64,000 bases of DNA from Chytriomyces cf. hyalinus JEL632 (Eukaryota > Chytridiomycota > Chytridiomycetes > Chytridiales > Chytriomycetaceae), in the NCBI GenBank assembly GCA_025435555.1, contig JAIWWG010000016.1, positions 310,001-374,000 of the forward strand, read 5' to 3'. The notes under the pieces are model-generated. The model saw nothing but the letters and a program-made list of their open reading frames with translations, was not told where the DNA came from and did not search any database. Each line of letters starts with the position of its first letter. The stretch's first letter is position 1. This document shows positions 55,609 to 64,000 of this stretch, one piece after another. Both the position numbers and the translations under genes were made by a program.

Positions 55609-58535
55609 ATGCCCAATTTGTTCTGTGATTCATCCCAATTTGTGCCCAACATGCATCAAAGTCAGCACAGATGTCCAAACTGCAACACGCCATTTGCTGG
55701 GAAACGCTGGGCAAGGAATCTGAACCATCATCTGCAGCGTTGCACAAATGAGTCGGAATCAGATGATGCTTGGAGTATGCATTCATGCAAGAGTACAAGC
55801 TCTGCTCAGCAAAGTTTTGACAGCCTTGCATTCAACCAAGAGTGCATCAATATGATTGCTGAGACTGAAGCAGGTAAAGGCTTTTTGACTGGGTTAGCAA
55901 TTTACAAAATGGACTGACAGATCTGTTGCCAGCAGATTCCAATGATTGTCTCAGTGACAAAAGTGTCAGAGCAGAAGAACAATGCGCAATTGTGGCTGGA
56001 CCAGATGAACATCACAGCACAAGCGACAGCAACAGTATTGATCAGTCAGATAGAACTGACATGGAATTGTCAGACACTGATGATGGTTCTGATATGGACT
56101 CTGATGATGGTTCTGATATGGACTCTGATGATGCAGCTTCTGACTTTGGATCCAGCCATTTCTACCCATTTCCATCAAGAACACATGCTCTGCTATTCAG
56201 TCTGCTATTTGCTAAGCGTCGCCGCATCAGTATTACTCAAATGAAACTTCTCTGGGGAATATTTGAACTGCTGCAAGTCAAGTGCCCTTCTTTGAATGCA
56301 ATTTTGAAGCTACGCAAGAAGCTTTGCAAAGTGCAGCCCATTGAAAGGAAATCTGCATCAGGCATTCAAATCTTTGTCAGGCCTATTCCTGAGCTCATTG
56401 AATCTGCGTTTGCAACACCATCTATTGCAAAGGAAATCCGATATGGTCCACAGTTATCAACACATCCACAAGAAATTTTTGAGTCATTAGCATTTTCTGT
56501 GAGAGCGCCTTGCCTTTGGATGGACAACAATTCAACTCGATTTTACGCTGGGTGAGATCTTCCTTAAATGTTTTTAGTGATTTAGCTGATATCACTTTTA
56601 GAGATACTGTTGTAATGCCCAATTTTGAAGAAGGCATTATTAAGTGTTTTCCAAAACCTGGTATTGTGGCATTTGGGCAAGTTGCTGAGCATTTCCATTC
56701 TGTGTTGTTGCAAAACTTCACAACTACAGTTGAACTGCATCCAGGGGATGCAATGACACTTGTTCAAAGGGGCAATCTCAGTATTCGAGGTTTGTGTGCA
56801 AGCATTTATTTTGAAGATAGTAACTGAATTTGTTCAGCAAATGGCCGGAAAGTCATCAACTTTCCAGTCATCTGCAGCTCAGATGAAACTTCAGGAAACA
56901 CAACCAAGCGCTACAACCACTTTGAAAACTTTTTCGTTATATTTCCATTGCTTCCGCACAAGTTTTATGGTCCTCGATATATCAACTTTGCTGCCACTAC
57001 AAACACTGGATCATGGTCAGATATTGCTGAGGTTGTCTTGCACGATTTGAGAGAAGGTAACATTAATCTGTATTTATTTTGACATTGCAGTACTGAATAA
57101 ATCACCAGGCAGCCCTCTATCTCTTGGAATCAAAGTACTTGACTCAAGCACCGGAGAGGATGTGATTGTTGTTTCACAATTACTTGCAATGCTTGTGGAT
57201 AATCCACGTGCAGCCCAAATATGCCATCAAGCTGGAGCACGAAGTGACTTCAACTGTCGAGTTTGCACTGCACCTATTGGAAGTCCATCCACTTGCATGC
57301 AACTTCATCCTTATCGATGGTTATATGAAACCAAGCAAGTACTGTCTCGAATGGCACAGATGAACAAAACACAATCAGAGTCTCTGAGAAAAGCAACTGG
57401 GATAACTGTTCCATCTGAGCACGCCAACATCTATCTCTCCCTCCCTGGTTTTTCACCTCATGCGCAAACTCCAGTTGAAATTCTCCATACACTGTTACTT
57501 GGAGTCATGAAATACTTGGGGACAGAGTCCAAAGAAAAGCTGAAGTCAAGGTCTCTCAAACTCAGAGCTGCATCTCTATTTGCAATCATCTCAACCTATC
57601 AACACTGTCATTTGTCATCAAAACAAGTGACTCGCTACATTGGAAGCATGAATGGAAAAGACTTCAAGGGCCTTGCACAAATAGGGCCATTATTCTTCCC
57701 TTGGCTTCAGCCAAATCTAACTTGGCTTTGGCTTGCTGGTGCAATTCTTACGAAACTGGCATATGATTCCAAGTATCCACACTTTGAGTTAAGGTACCGC
57801 CATCTCCAAAAGGCTACCATTGCAGTTCAGCGTCTGTTCCATGTTTCACTGCCATCAGCAAAAGACAAGCTCAAAGTCCATCTACTTTCTCATCTCCCTG
57901 ATAATTTCCGGATCTGGGGACCACTGTCTCTGTATGCTGTTGAAGTTCCAGAACAAATGAATGGAGATGTGCGCAAAGACATAGCAAATTCAAATCGGCA
58001 TTCACCATCAAGAGATGTGGCATGGGCATTTGCAATTCGGGAAGGGACAGTATCATATTTACGAGGGGCATCAGGAGGAGGGCCTGGATTACTTGAACTT
58101 GGAGCAAATTCCATTATAGTCAAGCATTTGTTCCCTCCCATCAGGCCAGTTCCATCAAGAGCTCGCATTCAGATTGGCAGATTCTTCTTTTTTGACAACT
58201 GGGGCCGTATTGGAAAAGTCATTCAACATAACGAGCACACCAAAACTTGTCTAATGCAAGAATTAGAGCTGAACGGCCAGTTAACATCATGGAGATTACG
58301 TGCATGTAGTTTGCACAACAACTTCTATGTCCCTGTTGGCAATATCAATGACCAAGCAGATGTCAGTCACGACTGCTGGGAAGAGCAGTTTTTGTGCAGC
58401 TGGAGACAAGATGGATCTATTGCACATTCAACTTTGAACACGTATTTTCTAAATCCCTTTCGCATGGAATGTCATCACACACTTGGAAGTGCCCAAACAG
58501 ATGTGTTCCTTGACTTTTTACTCTCAAAAGCTTGA
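55609..58535 (+). CDS. Plavaka/CACTA-type transposase
   Basis: Five exons (55609-55873, 55921-56551, 56602-56789, 56838-57056, 57109-58535) keep phase to 909 aa; the last acceptor may instead be at 57090. The N-terminus has a Zn-finger-like C-P-N-C-x17-H-H-x3-C. An acidic Asp/Ser repeat follows (GSDMDSDD twice). The catalytic region has the Plavaka pattern: ICSSDETSGN (first Asp), an FFVIFPLLP strand with YINFAATTN, LVDNPRAAQICHQAGARSDFNCRVC (second Asp, then Cys pair) and TPVEILHTLLLGVMKYL. A Glu-bearing C-terminal domain completes it. No stop or frameshift interrupts it, so the element may still be, or recently was, active. Confidence 0.85.
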
Positions 58536-59129
58536 GATGTTTGTTGCTTCTTTGATTCAATAAAGAATTGAGAGCCTGTCTGAGCACTTGAGGTCCAAGG
58601 CCCATGTAGTGTTGCAAAACAAAGGTGAAAGGAGATGATTTGGTGGAGCAATTGATTGGCAAATAGTGGTTGGTCATGAAATCCTCTCACAAAATAAGAG
58701 CGCAGCCTTTTAAGTGTTTTATGTTCAGTCTTGTCAAAGCCCTCTGTTACGTAATCAGCCTGATCACGTAACTACCGCTCTCGCCTTTCAGCTATATTTG
58801 GAACCGTTCTTCACAACATTTTTGGAACCGGATTTCGACATGTCGAAATCTCTCTCGCCACTTCCCACGACATTTTTGGAAAACTCTTTATTTAGAAAAC
58901 TGGAATTCAATATTTAAAGCGCTCCTCGTTCACTTGAATAAAGCAGCTTCTCTTACAACTCTTAATTCTCTTAAAGACAATCCTCAGAAAAACTCCTCGT
59001 ACTCAGAGCCATTCCACACTATTAGCTATTCCGTCCCATCGTCACTGGGCATGCAGGATAGTCGTGGGAACCCTCGCATCCACTGCGTGGTATGCTGGTT
59101 CAAGTCCCCTTTTTGTCACTTTTATCTCT
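58536..59129. other. transposon right arm, non-coding
   Basis: 3' region of the transposase gene (AATAAAGAA at 58558) and about 500 bp in which no gene is supported. Confidence 0.5.
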
Positions 59130-59434
59130 AGCACCGCTTTTCTGCCGATGAAACGGCCGTTTTTCTCCAGCTCATCCGCCGATGATCTGTGGCTAAAAAT
59201 CGGGCGACAATCTTCAGTGTCATGCGACCGAATAACGGCCGATTTCAAAAGCGGCCGTTTATTCTCCGCCAATCGGCCCGTTTTTTAGCAGTTTATTCAA
59301 CAGTTTACTGACAGGCAAATCAACCGGTCATCGTTGCCGAATCGGTGACGATCCCGGCCGACGCCGATTTCGGCCGAAAGCTTTGCCGATTCCGCTCCGA
59401 TTTCTTTCGCGGCCGTTATCGGTCGGTTTTTTCG
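59130..59434. repeat. right subterminal CGGCCG-type repeats
   Basis: At least six CGGCCG or GGCCGAT-type cores, in both orientations, within 300 bp of the right end; they mirror the left arm without forming one long perfect inverted repeat. Confidence 0.75.
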
Positions 59435-59443
59435 TTGGCGGTG
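59435..59443 (-). repeat. right terminal inverted repeat
   Basis: TTGGCGGTG followed by TA; reverse complement CACCGCCAA matches the left end at 8 of 9 bases. Confidence 0.7.
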
Positions 59444-59516
59444 TATTTGTTTTTTTTACTTGATTTTGTTTGTTATGTTTATTTTATTCTCTTTTGATAT
59501 TATTCTCTTTGATATT

Positions 59517-59612
59517 AGCCAATCAGAATTCTCTTTGTTATTAGCCAATCAGAATTCTCTTTGTTATTAGCCAATCAGAGTGCTCTTGGTCATTGGCCAA
59601 TCAGAATGCGCA
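59517..59612. repeat. four 26-bp tandem units each with a CCAAT box
   Basis: [A/G]GCCAATCAGA starts at 59517, 59543, 59569 and 59595, exactly 26 bp apart; the first two spacers are identical (ATTCTCTTTGTTATT). The core is the NF-Y/HAP consensus. The array lies 74 bp outside the right transposon end and just 3' of the minus-strand membrane gene. Confidence 0.88.
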
Positions 59613-59666
59613 CTGACTGTTTACGAGAGACACTTTATTACAATACACCACATCAAGTGTCATTTT

Positions 59667-60872
59667 CTATCCCGCAAGGTCCCCGTTATACGCCAGCACT
59701 CCCATGTAGATGGACGACTCTGCCCGACTTGTCTGTGAACTTCCAACCTTCAAATCAGAACTAGTCGTGTCGGTACTTTTTGAAGTAACTCCCACAGACC
59801 CTGTCTGCCCAGAATACGGAATATCCAGCGTGAAATCACTGCGCGCAGATAGTTGCGAAGTAGGGATGCTGTCCTCCTCAATCTGCGGAAGACGCTGTTG
59901 TCCGATTTCAGTGTCCAGTCCGTCGTCTATTGGTGAATTGAAACTGTTTGAATCTTGCAGCTCGCGGTGTTGTCCAGCAGCACGTAAGCGGTGCAAGTTT
60001 TCTCCAAGGCTTTTTCGTAGACAGTCGGGCATGGTACCCAGGTGGTTCATTTCTCTTGTTGTAGTTGTTGGTGAGGGACGATTGGTTTTTTGGAAATATC
60101 GATCTGAAGGAGTGAATGTTCTTCCTGTCCATTGTTGTTGCTGTGAAAATGCTCGAGATTCCAGGACAGGTGTTGAATACGTGATGCTGTGAGGTGCATC
60201 GCTCGTGCTTGAGCTTTTGCGCCCCCCTTCAAAGTCTTGAGGCGACATTTGGCTGAGTGACAGAATTCTGCTTCGGGCCCTCGTTTTTTTTCTTGCATGT
60301 GATAGTCTCCCACCGATAAACCCAATACACAGGAATGTTACAAGAATGACGCTCGACGCTGCGCACAAGAAGATTGTGTGGTAATCGATTGTCGGTTCCT
60401 GCCGTGCAGTGACAGCAGTGCTGCTGCCGGCATTCGAGTCGCCCACCGTGAGAGTGTGGTTCAGAGTTCCCACGTGAATTTGGTTGTTGTTGTTCAAAGT
60501 TCCTCTTGGCATGAGTCGGTTTTTTTCGGATAGCCGAAGCAGCATCCAAAGCCTCTTTTTGTCCGGTGCTGGTGGGTCATGCGTGGTGGTGGGTATGGGT
60601 GTTATCCGGAAGAAGTGGGTGGTGCATGGAATCTCGGCTGTTGCTGCTGCTGCTGTCTGTGGCATCTCCGATAGGCACATGCATGCATGCGATGAGACAG
60701 CAGCGTACTTGAAGCTGCGGCAGATGACAGCACACTCTGAGGGTGAGTCTACCCTGTGAGACTGTTCGGACATGGACAGTTCGGACATGGACAGAGTTGG
60801 GAAGCACGGGTCCGACTGTTGTGTTGTTGTTGTTGTTGTGGTGATGGGAGTGTGCCGGAACGCATTTGACAT
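59667..60872 (-). CDS. single-pass membrane protein with partial WSC-like ectodomain
   Basis: One open frame of 401 aa from ATG 60872. The start (MSNAFRHTPI then Thr run) lacks a signal peptide, so a leader exon may be missing or secretion uses the internal segment. A Cys cluster follows (SECAVICRSF, HACMCLSEM, IPCTTHFFR), resembling half a WSC domain. The membrane segment TIFLCAASSVILVTFLCIGFIGG is followed by HARKKTRARSR, and then a Ser/Gln-rich tail. It ends A-E-S-S-I-Y-M-G-V-L-A, the element shared with the 52.6-kb and 61.0-kb genes. Probably a paralogous wall or surface sensor. Confidence 0.68.
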   Translation of the reverse strand: MSNAFRHTPITTTTTTTQQSDPCFPTLSMSELSMSEQSHRVDSPSECAVICRSFKYAAVSSHACMCLSEMPQTAAAATAEIPCTTHFFRITPIPTTTHDPPAPDKKRLWMLLRLSEKNRLMPRGTLNNNNQIHVGTLNHTLTVGDSNAGSSTAVTARQEPTIDYHTIFLCAASSVILVTFLCIGFIGGRLSHARKKTRARSRILSLSQMSPQDFEGGRKSSSTSDAPHSITYSTPVLESRAFSQQQQWTGRTFTPSDRYFQKTNRPSPTTTTREMNHLGTMPDCLRKSLGENLHRLRAAGQHRELQDSNSFNSPIDDGLDTEIGQQRLPQIEEDSIPTSQLSARSDFTLDIPYSGQTGSVGVTSKSTDTTSSDLKVGSSQTSRAESSIYMGVLAYNGDLAG

Positions 60873-61019
60873 TTTTGTTATTTTTAAAAGTTTTTCTGAT
60901 TTTTTTAATCAATTGAAAAGAAATTTCTTTAATAACACAAATTTTTGTTTGTTTATCAAAACATGAAGTTTGTCGTATTCACAAAACGCGTCTTTTATTT
61001 CACACTCTAGAATTGAATC

Positions 61020-62189
61020 TCAAATATTGCCCGCCAAAACATCCATATACACTGACGACGACCCACCCACAGACTCATCATAACCTTCCACCACACTTTT
61101 TACAACACGAATCCGTCCATCCAAGAACGACGAGTCTCGATGTTCAGACCGCTTGCCACTGCTACTGCTGCCGCGAAACACGCCAAGACTATGCGTCGTG
61201 GAACTACTGCCAGACGACGATGATGCTGCTGAAGGAGATACCGACCCACCACCACGACTGTCTGCGAGGTCGCCGTACATGCCGCCTGTCTCAAGAGACT
61301 GCTGAAGCTGAGGTGACATTGCGCCCAAGGCTGTTGAATGGATATATATGGGCTGGGACGGGTTGTTGTTGGATGCTAAAGACGCAAGTGGCGGGTGATG
61401 CCGTGGTAACGAAAAGAGTTTCAATTCTTGTTGCAGTTCAGCCAACAAAATTTCCTCATGCCGAGAAAATCCGGAGCGTACAAGTGTGGAATTGCTTTCT
61501 GTGAATGCCTCGGAAACAGTGAAAGATTTGAGTTGTGAGGCCGAGATGAGATGAAGTCGGGTCATTGTGTGATGTTCCTCCAACTGCTCGGATTCCTCCA
61601 CGATAAATCCCCCTTGCTGCTCATCATCATGGCGATCCGATAAAGGGATCAGCCGTTGAAAAAAGTATCTCTTCCCGTATGTCAGCAGCGTGGCGCATCC
61701 GACAGCTACCACAGCTACAGCGCTCAAGACAATCAGGATGATCACAAACACTGGGATCGTGGTCATGTCTGCGTTATTGTCTTGCGCCGATGTGGCAGTG
61801 GAATTGGACATGTCTTGAAGGATCTCGCCACTCCTGCTTTTCACCGCTGTTGTCGTTGCTTGAAGCTGGCGCGGGTAAATGGGCTTGACAACCCGTGGGT
61901 CAACAACGCCATACACGCTAAACAACGGACCGACACCCCCGCATAGGGCCCTCTGCGACATCAAACACGTGATATTGCATTGCTCTGCGGCAACCATTTG
62001 CGGCTTGTGACGGGTGCAGATGCAGACAAAGCCTTGGTCGGGGTTGGTTGAGGAGGGACCGAGCAGGGCAAAGGGCATGCCGATGGCTGAGCAGTGGGTT
62101 GGACATTTGTGCGGGGGGGGGTTGTTGGATGCGGCAGACTTGGCGGCAGATGCGGGGGCGTAGCCGCAACCCACTGGTTGCCACGCCAT
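61020..62189 (-). CDS. WSC-domain single-pass surface sensor
   Basis: One frame of 389 aa from ATG 62189. It opens almost directly in the domain: VGCGYAP, HKCPTHCSAIG, FVCICTR, EQCNITC, then ALCGGVGPLFSVY, which is the full WSC Cys pattern including the closing CGG...SVY. No signal peptide is visible, so an upstream exon is likely missed. Membrane segment: IPVFVIILIVLSAVAVVAVGCATLL. The tail is Ser-rich with LLAELQQELKLF and ends G-S-S-S-V-Y-M-D-V-L-A-G-N-I. Adjacent paralogue of the 59.7-kb gene. Confidence 0.75.
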   Translation of the reverse strand: MAWQPVGCGYAPASAAKSAASNNPPPHKCPTHCSAIGMPFALLGPSSTNPDQGFVCICTRHKPQMVAAEQCNITCLMSQRALCGGVGPLFSVYGVVDPRVVKPIYPRQLQATTTAVKSRSGEILQDMSNSTATSAQDNNADMTTIPVFVIILIVLSAVAVVAVGCATLLTYGKRYFFQRLIPLSDRHDDEQQGGFIVEESEQLEEHHTMTRLHLISASQLKSFTVSEAFTESNSTLVRSGFSRHEEILLAELQQELKLFSLPRHHPPLASLASNNNPSQPIYIHSTALGAMSPQLQQSLETGGMYGDLADSRGGGSVSPSAASSSSGSSSTTHSLGVFRGSSSSGKRSEHRDSSFLDGRIRVVKSVVEGYDESVGGSSSVYMDVLAGNI

Positions 62190-62514
62190 TTTTTTCTTGA
62201 GCCCACTTTTGTGTGTGTGTGTGTATTATTATTGGTGTGTATTGGGTAAAAAATTGAGTCATGCAATTATTTATATTTGCACATGGTACCCCCCCTTCCT
62301 ATGATTAAAAAACATTCCAGTAAGCCATTCGTTTTTATTTGTTTTTATTTGTTTTTATTTGATTTACTTTTACTTTTACTTTATCAGAATATAAATATGG
62401 GTATCCGTCTTTGCGCAGTTATGCGCAGTTGGACAGCAAAGCAAGCAACGAACGGGACGCACTCTGCCCCCGTCATTCAGAAATTGATTGGTCAATTTAC
62501 TTTTATTTTTATTT

Positions 62515-64000
62515 TTATTTCTTCTTAAACAGACGCAACATGGATTTATGCAGCGATCGAGATGACTCTGCTCTAGATGGAATCGGACTGCTCTGCTGCG
62601 GAAAATCCGGAAGAGGGTCTTCAGGCGCAACAACGACAACCGGCATTGCGCGTGACAGCTGCGACGGATTCGAAAACTCGGGCGACTTGTGGCCTCCTCC
62701 TCCTCCTCCATAATAAATTACTCCTTCCTCTAAATTTGGTAATTCTTCGGGAGAGCTTGCGCCTAAAATGATCAAAACGGATTTTTTGTTGTTCAAACAT
62801 GGTTTGAAAACAAAATAAAATAAAAAACACACACACACACACACACACACAAACTCACCCACAAACCGACTATTCCCACTCGAAAGCATATGACTATTCA
62901 TAATCTGACTCGTCCGATGCCCAGACGCCGACGCCGCAACAACCGTATAAGAAGAAGAATCGCCTCCTCCTCCAGCAAAAATGGTTTTATACAACTTTGG
63001 CCTCCCCGCGCCAGAATCCAACGCCTCCAACCCCGGCATTCCTTCAAACGCATCGTCAAAATTATATGTCAATGGATCCGTCATTCCACGTGCATTGTCT
63101 TCATCGAGTCTTGTTTGGAGGGCGCTCATTCCACCAACACCGCGGTCACTTCCGCGTCGCCTTGTGATTTGTTTTTGATAAATTGTCATTCCGACTAGAG
63201 ACAGGACCACGACGAATGCGACAATCATGACGGGTATTAGTGGGCTGGATCCAAACGAGGATGGATTCACGGTGCCTGTGGGTGCTGCGGGGTTCACAGA
63301 CGTGAGACCAATGACGGGAGGGAGGGTTGCGGATTTGCTCTGGACTGGGACGATCCAGGTGGTGGATGTTTGAATGTTGCCGTTTGCGTCAGTGACAAGA
63401 ATTGGGGAAGGAGATGATGCAATCACGGCGACTGGGAGCCATGTGGTGGACGTGACAATGTTTCCGTTATTGTCTGTGACTGTGATCAAGGAAGGAGATG
63501 ATGCGGGGAGGGCTGGTATCCAAGTTGTTGATGTGAACATGTTGCCGCGGTTGTCTGTCACAGTGACTGGCGAGGGAATCGATCTTGGAGGGTTGATCCA
63601 TGAAGTAGACACCACGATCCTGCCGCCAGAATCCGTTACAGTGACCATTGTGAACGAGGAATCGGCTGAATTGGTTGCTGTGGGCTGCAGTACGGTCCTT
63701 TGCCCGTTGTTGAGTGTTGTAGTCTGATCATTCAGGGCAGAAGTAGGTCCTGCACCTATCGGCGCTCCAGTTTCGCCGCCATCAGTTTGTTGCGGGGGTG
63801 CAGTTGATGAGAATATTTCGACCCCACTCGCCAAAGAAGAAGTGGGATAATCCGATTCAAAGATGGAATCGGCAATACTCGTTGTCGTTTCTGTGGGCAG
63901 CAGTATCGTATCGCTGGCACCTTTCAGAGAACTGTTTTTGGGCGGGTACTTCACATGATACACGGACCACAGTTGCTGTATTTTCACATCCGTGAACCCG
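62515..64000 (-). CDS. repeat-bearing single-pass surface protein, partial at window edge
   Basis: Exons (64000)-62859 and 62762-62515; the frame is open to the window edge, so the N-terminus lies outside. About 490 residues are visible. A Ser/Thr-rich region leads into four tandem units of roughly 33 residues with the core V-T-D-x-x-G-[NR]-x-x-x-S-T-[ST]-W (TVTDNRGNMFTSTTWIP, TVTDNNGNIVTSTTWLP and others). Then come the membrane segment PLIPVMIVAFVVVLSLVGMTIY, QKQITRRRG and a cytoplasmic tail with a Gly run (codons near 62700). The 96-nt intron carries a (CA)n tract and is itself open and divisible by three. Confidence 0.72.
   Translation of the reverse strand, partial: GFTDVKIQQLWSVYHVKYPPKNSSLKGASDTILLPTETTTSIADSIFESDYPTSSLASGVEIFSSTAPPQQTDGGETGAPIGAGPTSALNDQTTTLNNGQRTVLQPTATNSADSSFTMVTVTDSGGRIVVSTSWINPPRSIPSPVTVTDNRGNMFTSTTWIPALPASSPSLITVTDNNGNIVTSTTWLPVAVIASSPSPILVTDANGNIQTSTTWIVPVQSKSATLPPVIGLTSVNPAAPTGTVNPSSFGSSPLIPVMIVAFVVVLSLVGMTIYQKQITRRRGSDRGVGGMSALQTRLDEDNARGMTDPLTYNFDDAFEGMPGLEALDSGAGRPKLYKTIFAGGGGDSSSYTVVAASASGHRTSQIMNSHMLSSGNSRFVGEFVCVCVCVCFLFYFVFKPCLNNKKSVLIILGASSPEELPNLEEGVIYYGGGGGGHKSPEFSNPSQLSRAMPVVVVAPEDPLPDFPQQSSPIPSRAESSRSLHKSMLRLFKKK
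62828..62850. repeat. (CA)n microsatellite in an intron
   Basis: About eleven CA units (GT on the coding strand) directly downstream of the GTGAG donor of the last gene. Confidence 0.85.

Larger units (their letters stand above)
54084..59443. mobile_element. complete Plavaka/CACTA-type DNA transposon, about 5.36 kb
   Basis: Ends are inverted: CACCCCCAA at 54084-54092 and TTGGCGGTG at 59435-59443 (reverse complement CACCGCCAA, 8 of 9 identical), each flanked directly by TA (54082-54083 and 59444-59445), a likely 2-bp target duplication. Inside both ends lie 200-300 bp of CGGCCG-rich subterminal repeats. Between them sit an intact five-exon transposase (plus) and a divergent six-exon gene (minus). 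Base composition of the ends (GC-rich palindromes) is unlike the surroundings. The element separates two members of the membrane-sensor cluster. Confidence 0.82.

Noticed and set aside
56510-56827. separate ORF between transposase exons
   Set aside because: Explained as reading through an intron; splicing 56551 to 56602 gives a continuous transposase.
59085-59110. B-box-like GGTTCAAGTCC suggesting a tRNA
   Set aside because: No matching A box, no acceptor or T-stem pairing; lies inside the transposon arm.

Overview
The window is nuclear DNA of a fungus. Nearly every gene is broken by short GT-AG introns (about 30-200 nt), many around 50-70 nt. The encoded proteins are fungal: a Yak1 kinase, a Siw14/Oca-type phosphatase, WSC-like wall sensors and a GPI-anchored wall protein. 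The window also carries ciliary genes: a BBSome subunit (BBS9/PTHB1) and a CCDC96/CFAP184-type axonemal coiled-coil protein. It further holds families that budding yeast lacks (PUF60, BZW/5MP, a DUF2045 protein, Hv1-like voltage-sensor proteins). Together these point to a flagellated early-diverging fungus, most likely a chytrid. No rRNA, tRNA or CRISPR array was found.

Layout. 0-4.2 kb: DUF2045/KIAA0930 homologue and a Siw14-like protein whose catalytic Cys is replaced by Ser (both minus). 4.3-7 kb: two tandem bHLH factors (minus). 7.9-10.7 kb: a large Ser/Pro-rich protein. 11.2-17.7 kb (plus): ribosomal protein uL4, a small basic protein, a secreted GPI-type protein, a class I methyltransferase and a UDP-glycosyltransferase. 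18.4-22.3 kb: Yak1. 22.5-27.4 kb: a coiled-coil protein and BBS9. 27.5-28.4 kb: first Hv1-like gene. 29.7-31.2 kb: divergent homeodomain protein. 31.5-38.6 kb: PUF60, Rab6/Ypt6 and an NSUN2/Trm4 RNA m5C methyltransferase. 38.9-40.6 kb: BZW/5MP. 40.8-46.1 kb (minus): second Hv1-like gene with an apparent one-base frameshift, CCDC96-type protein, and a TPT/nucleotide-sugar-type transporter. 46.8-48.8 kb: F-box plus ankyrin-like repeat protein. 48.8-51.5 kb: gene-poor, repeat-bearing stretch.

51.5-64 kb is the accessory region. It holds five minus-strand single-pass membrane proteins, at least two with recognisable WSC-like Cys-rich ectodomains. Three share a C-terminal S-S-[I/V]-Y-M motif. The array is split by an apparently complete 5.4-kb DNA transposon of the Plavaka/CACTA type, with short terminal inverted repeats, a flanking TA, GC-rich subterminal CGGCCG repeats, an intact five-exon transposase and a divergent second gene. 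A 26-bp-period array of CCAAT boxes lies just beyond its right end.

Exon boundaries were placed by hand from GT/AG sites, reading-frame continuity and remembered family sequence. They are predictions; gene identities are more secure than individual splice sites.
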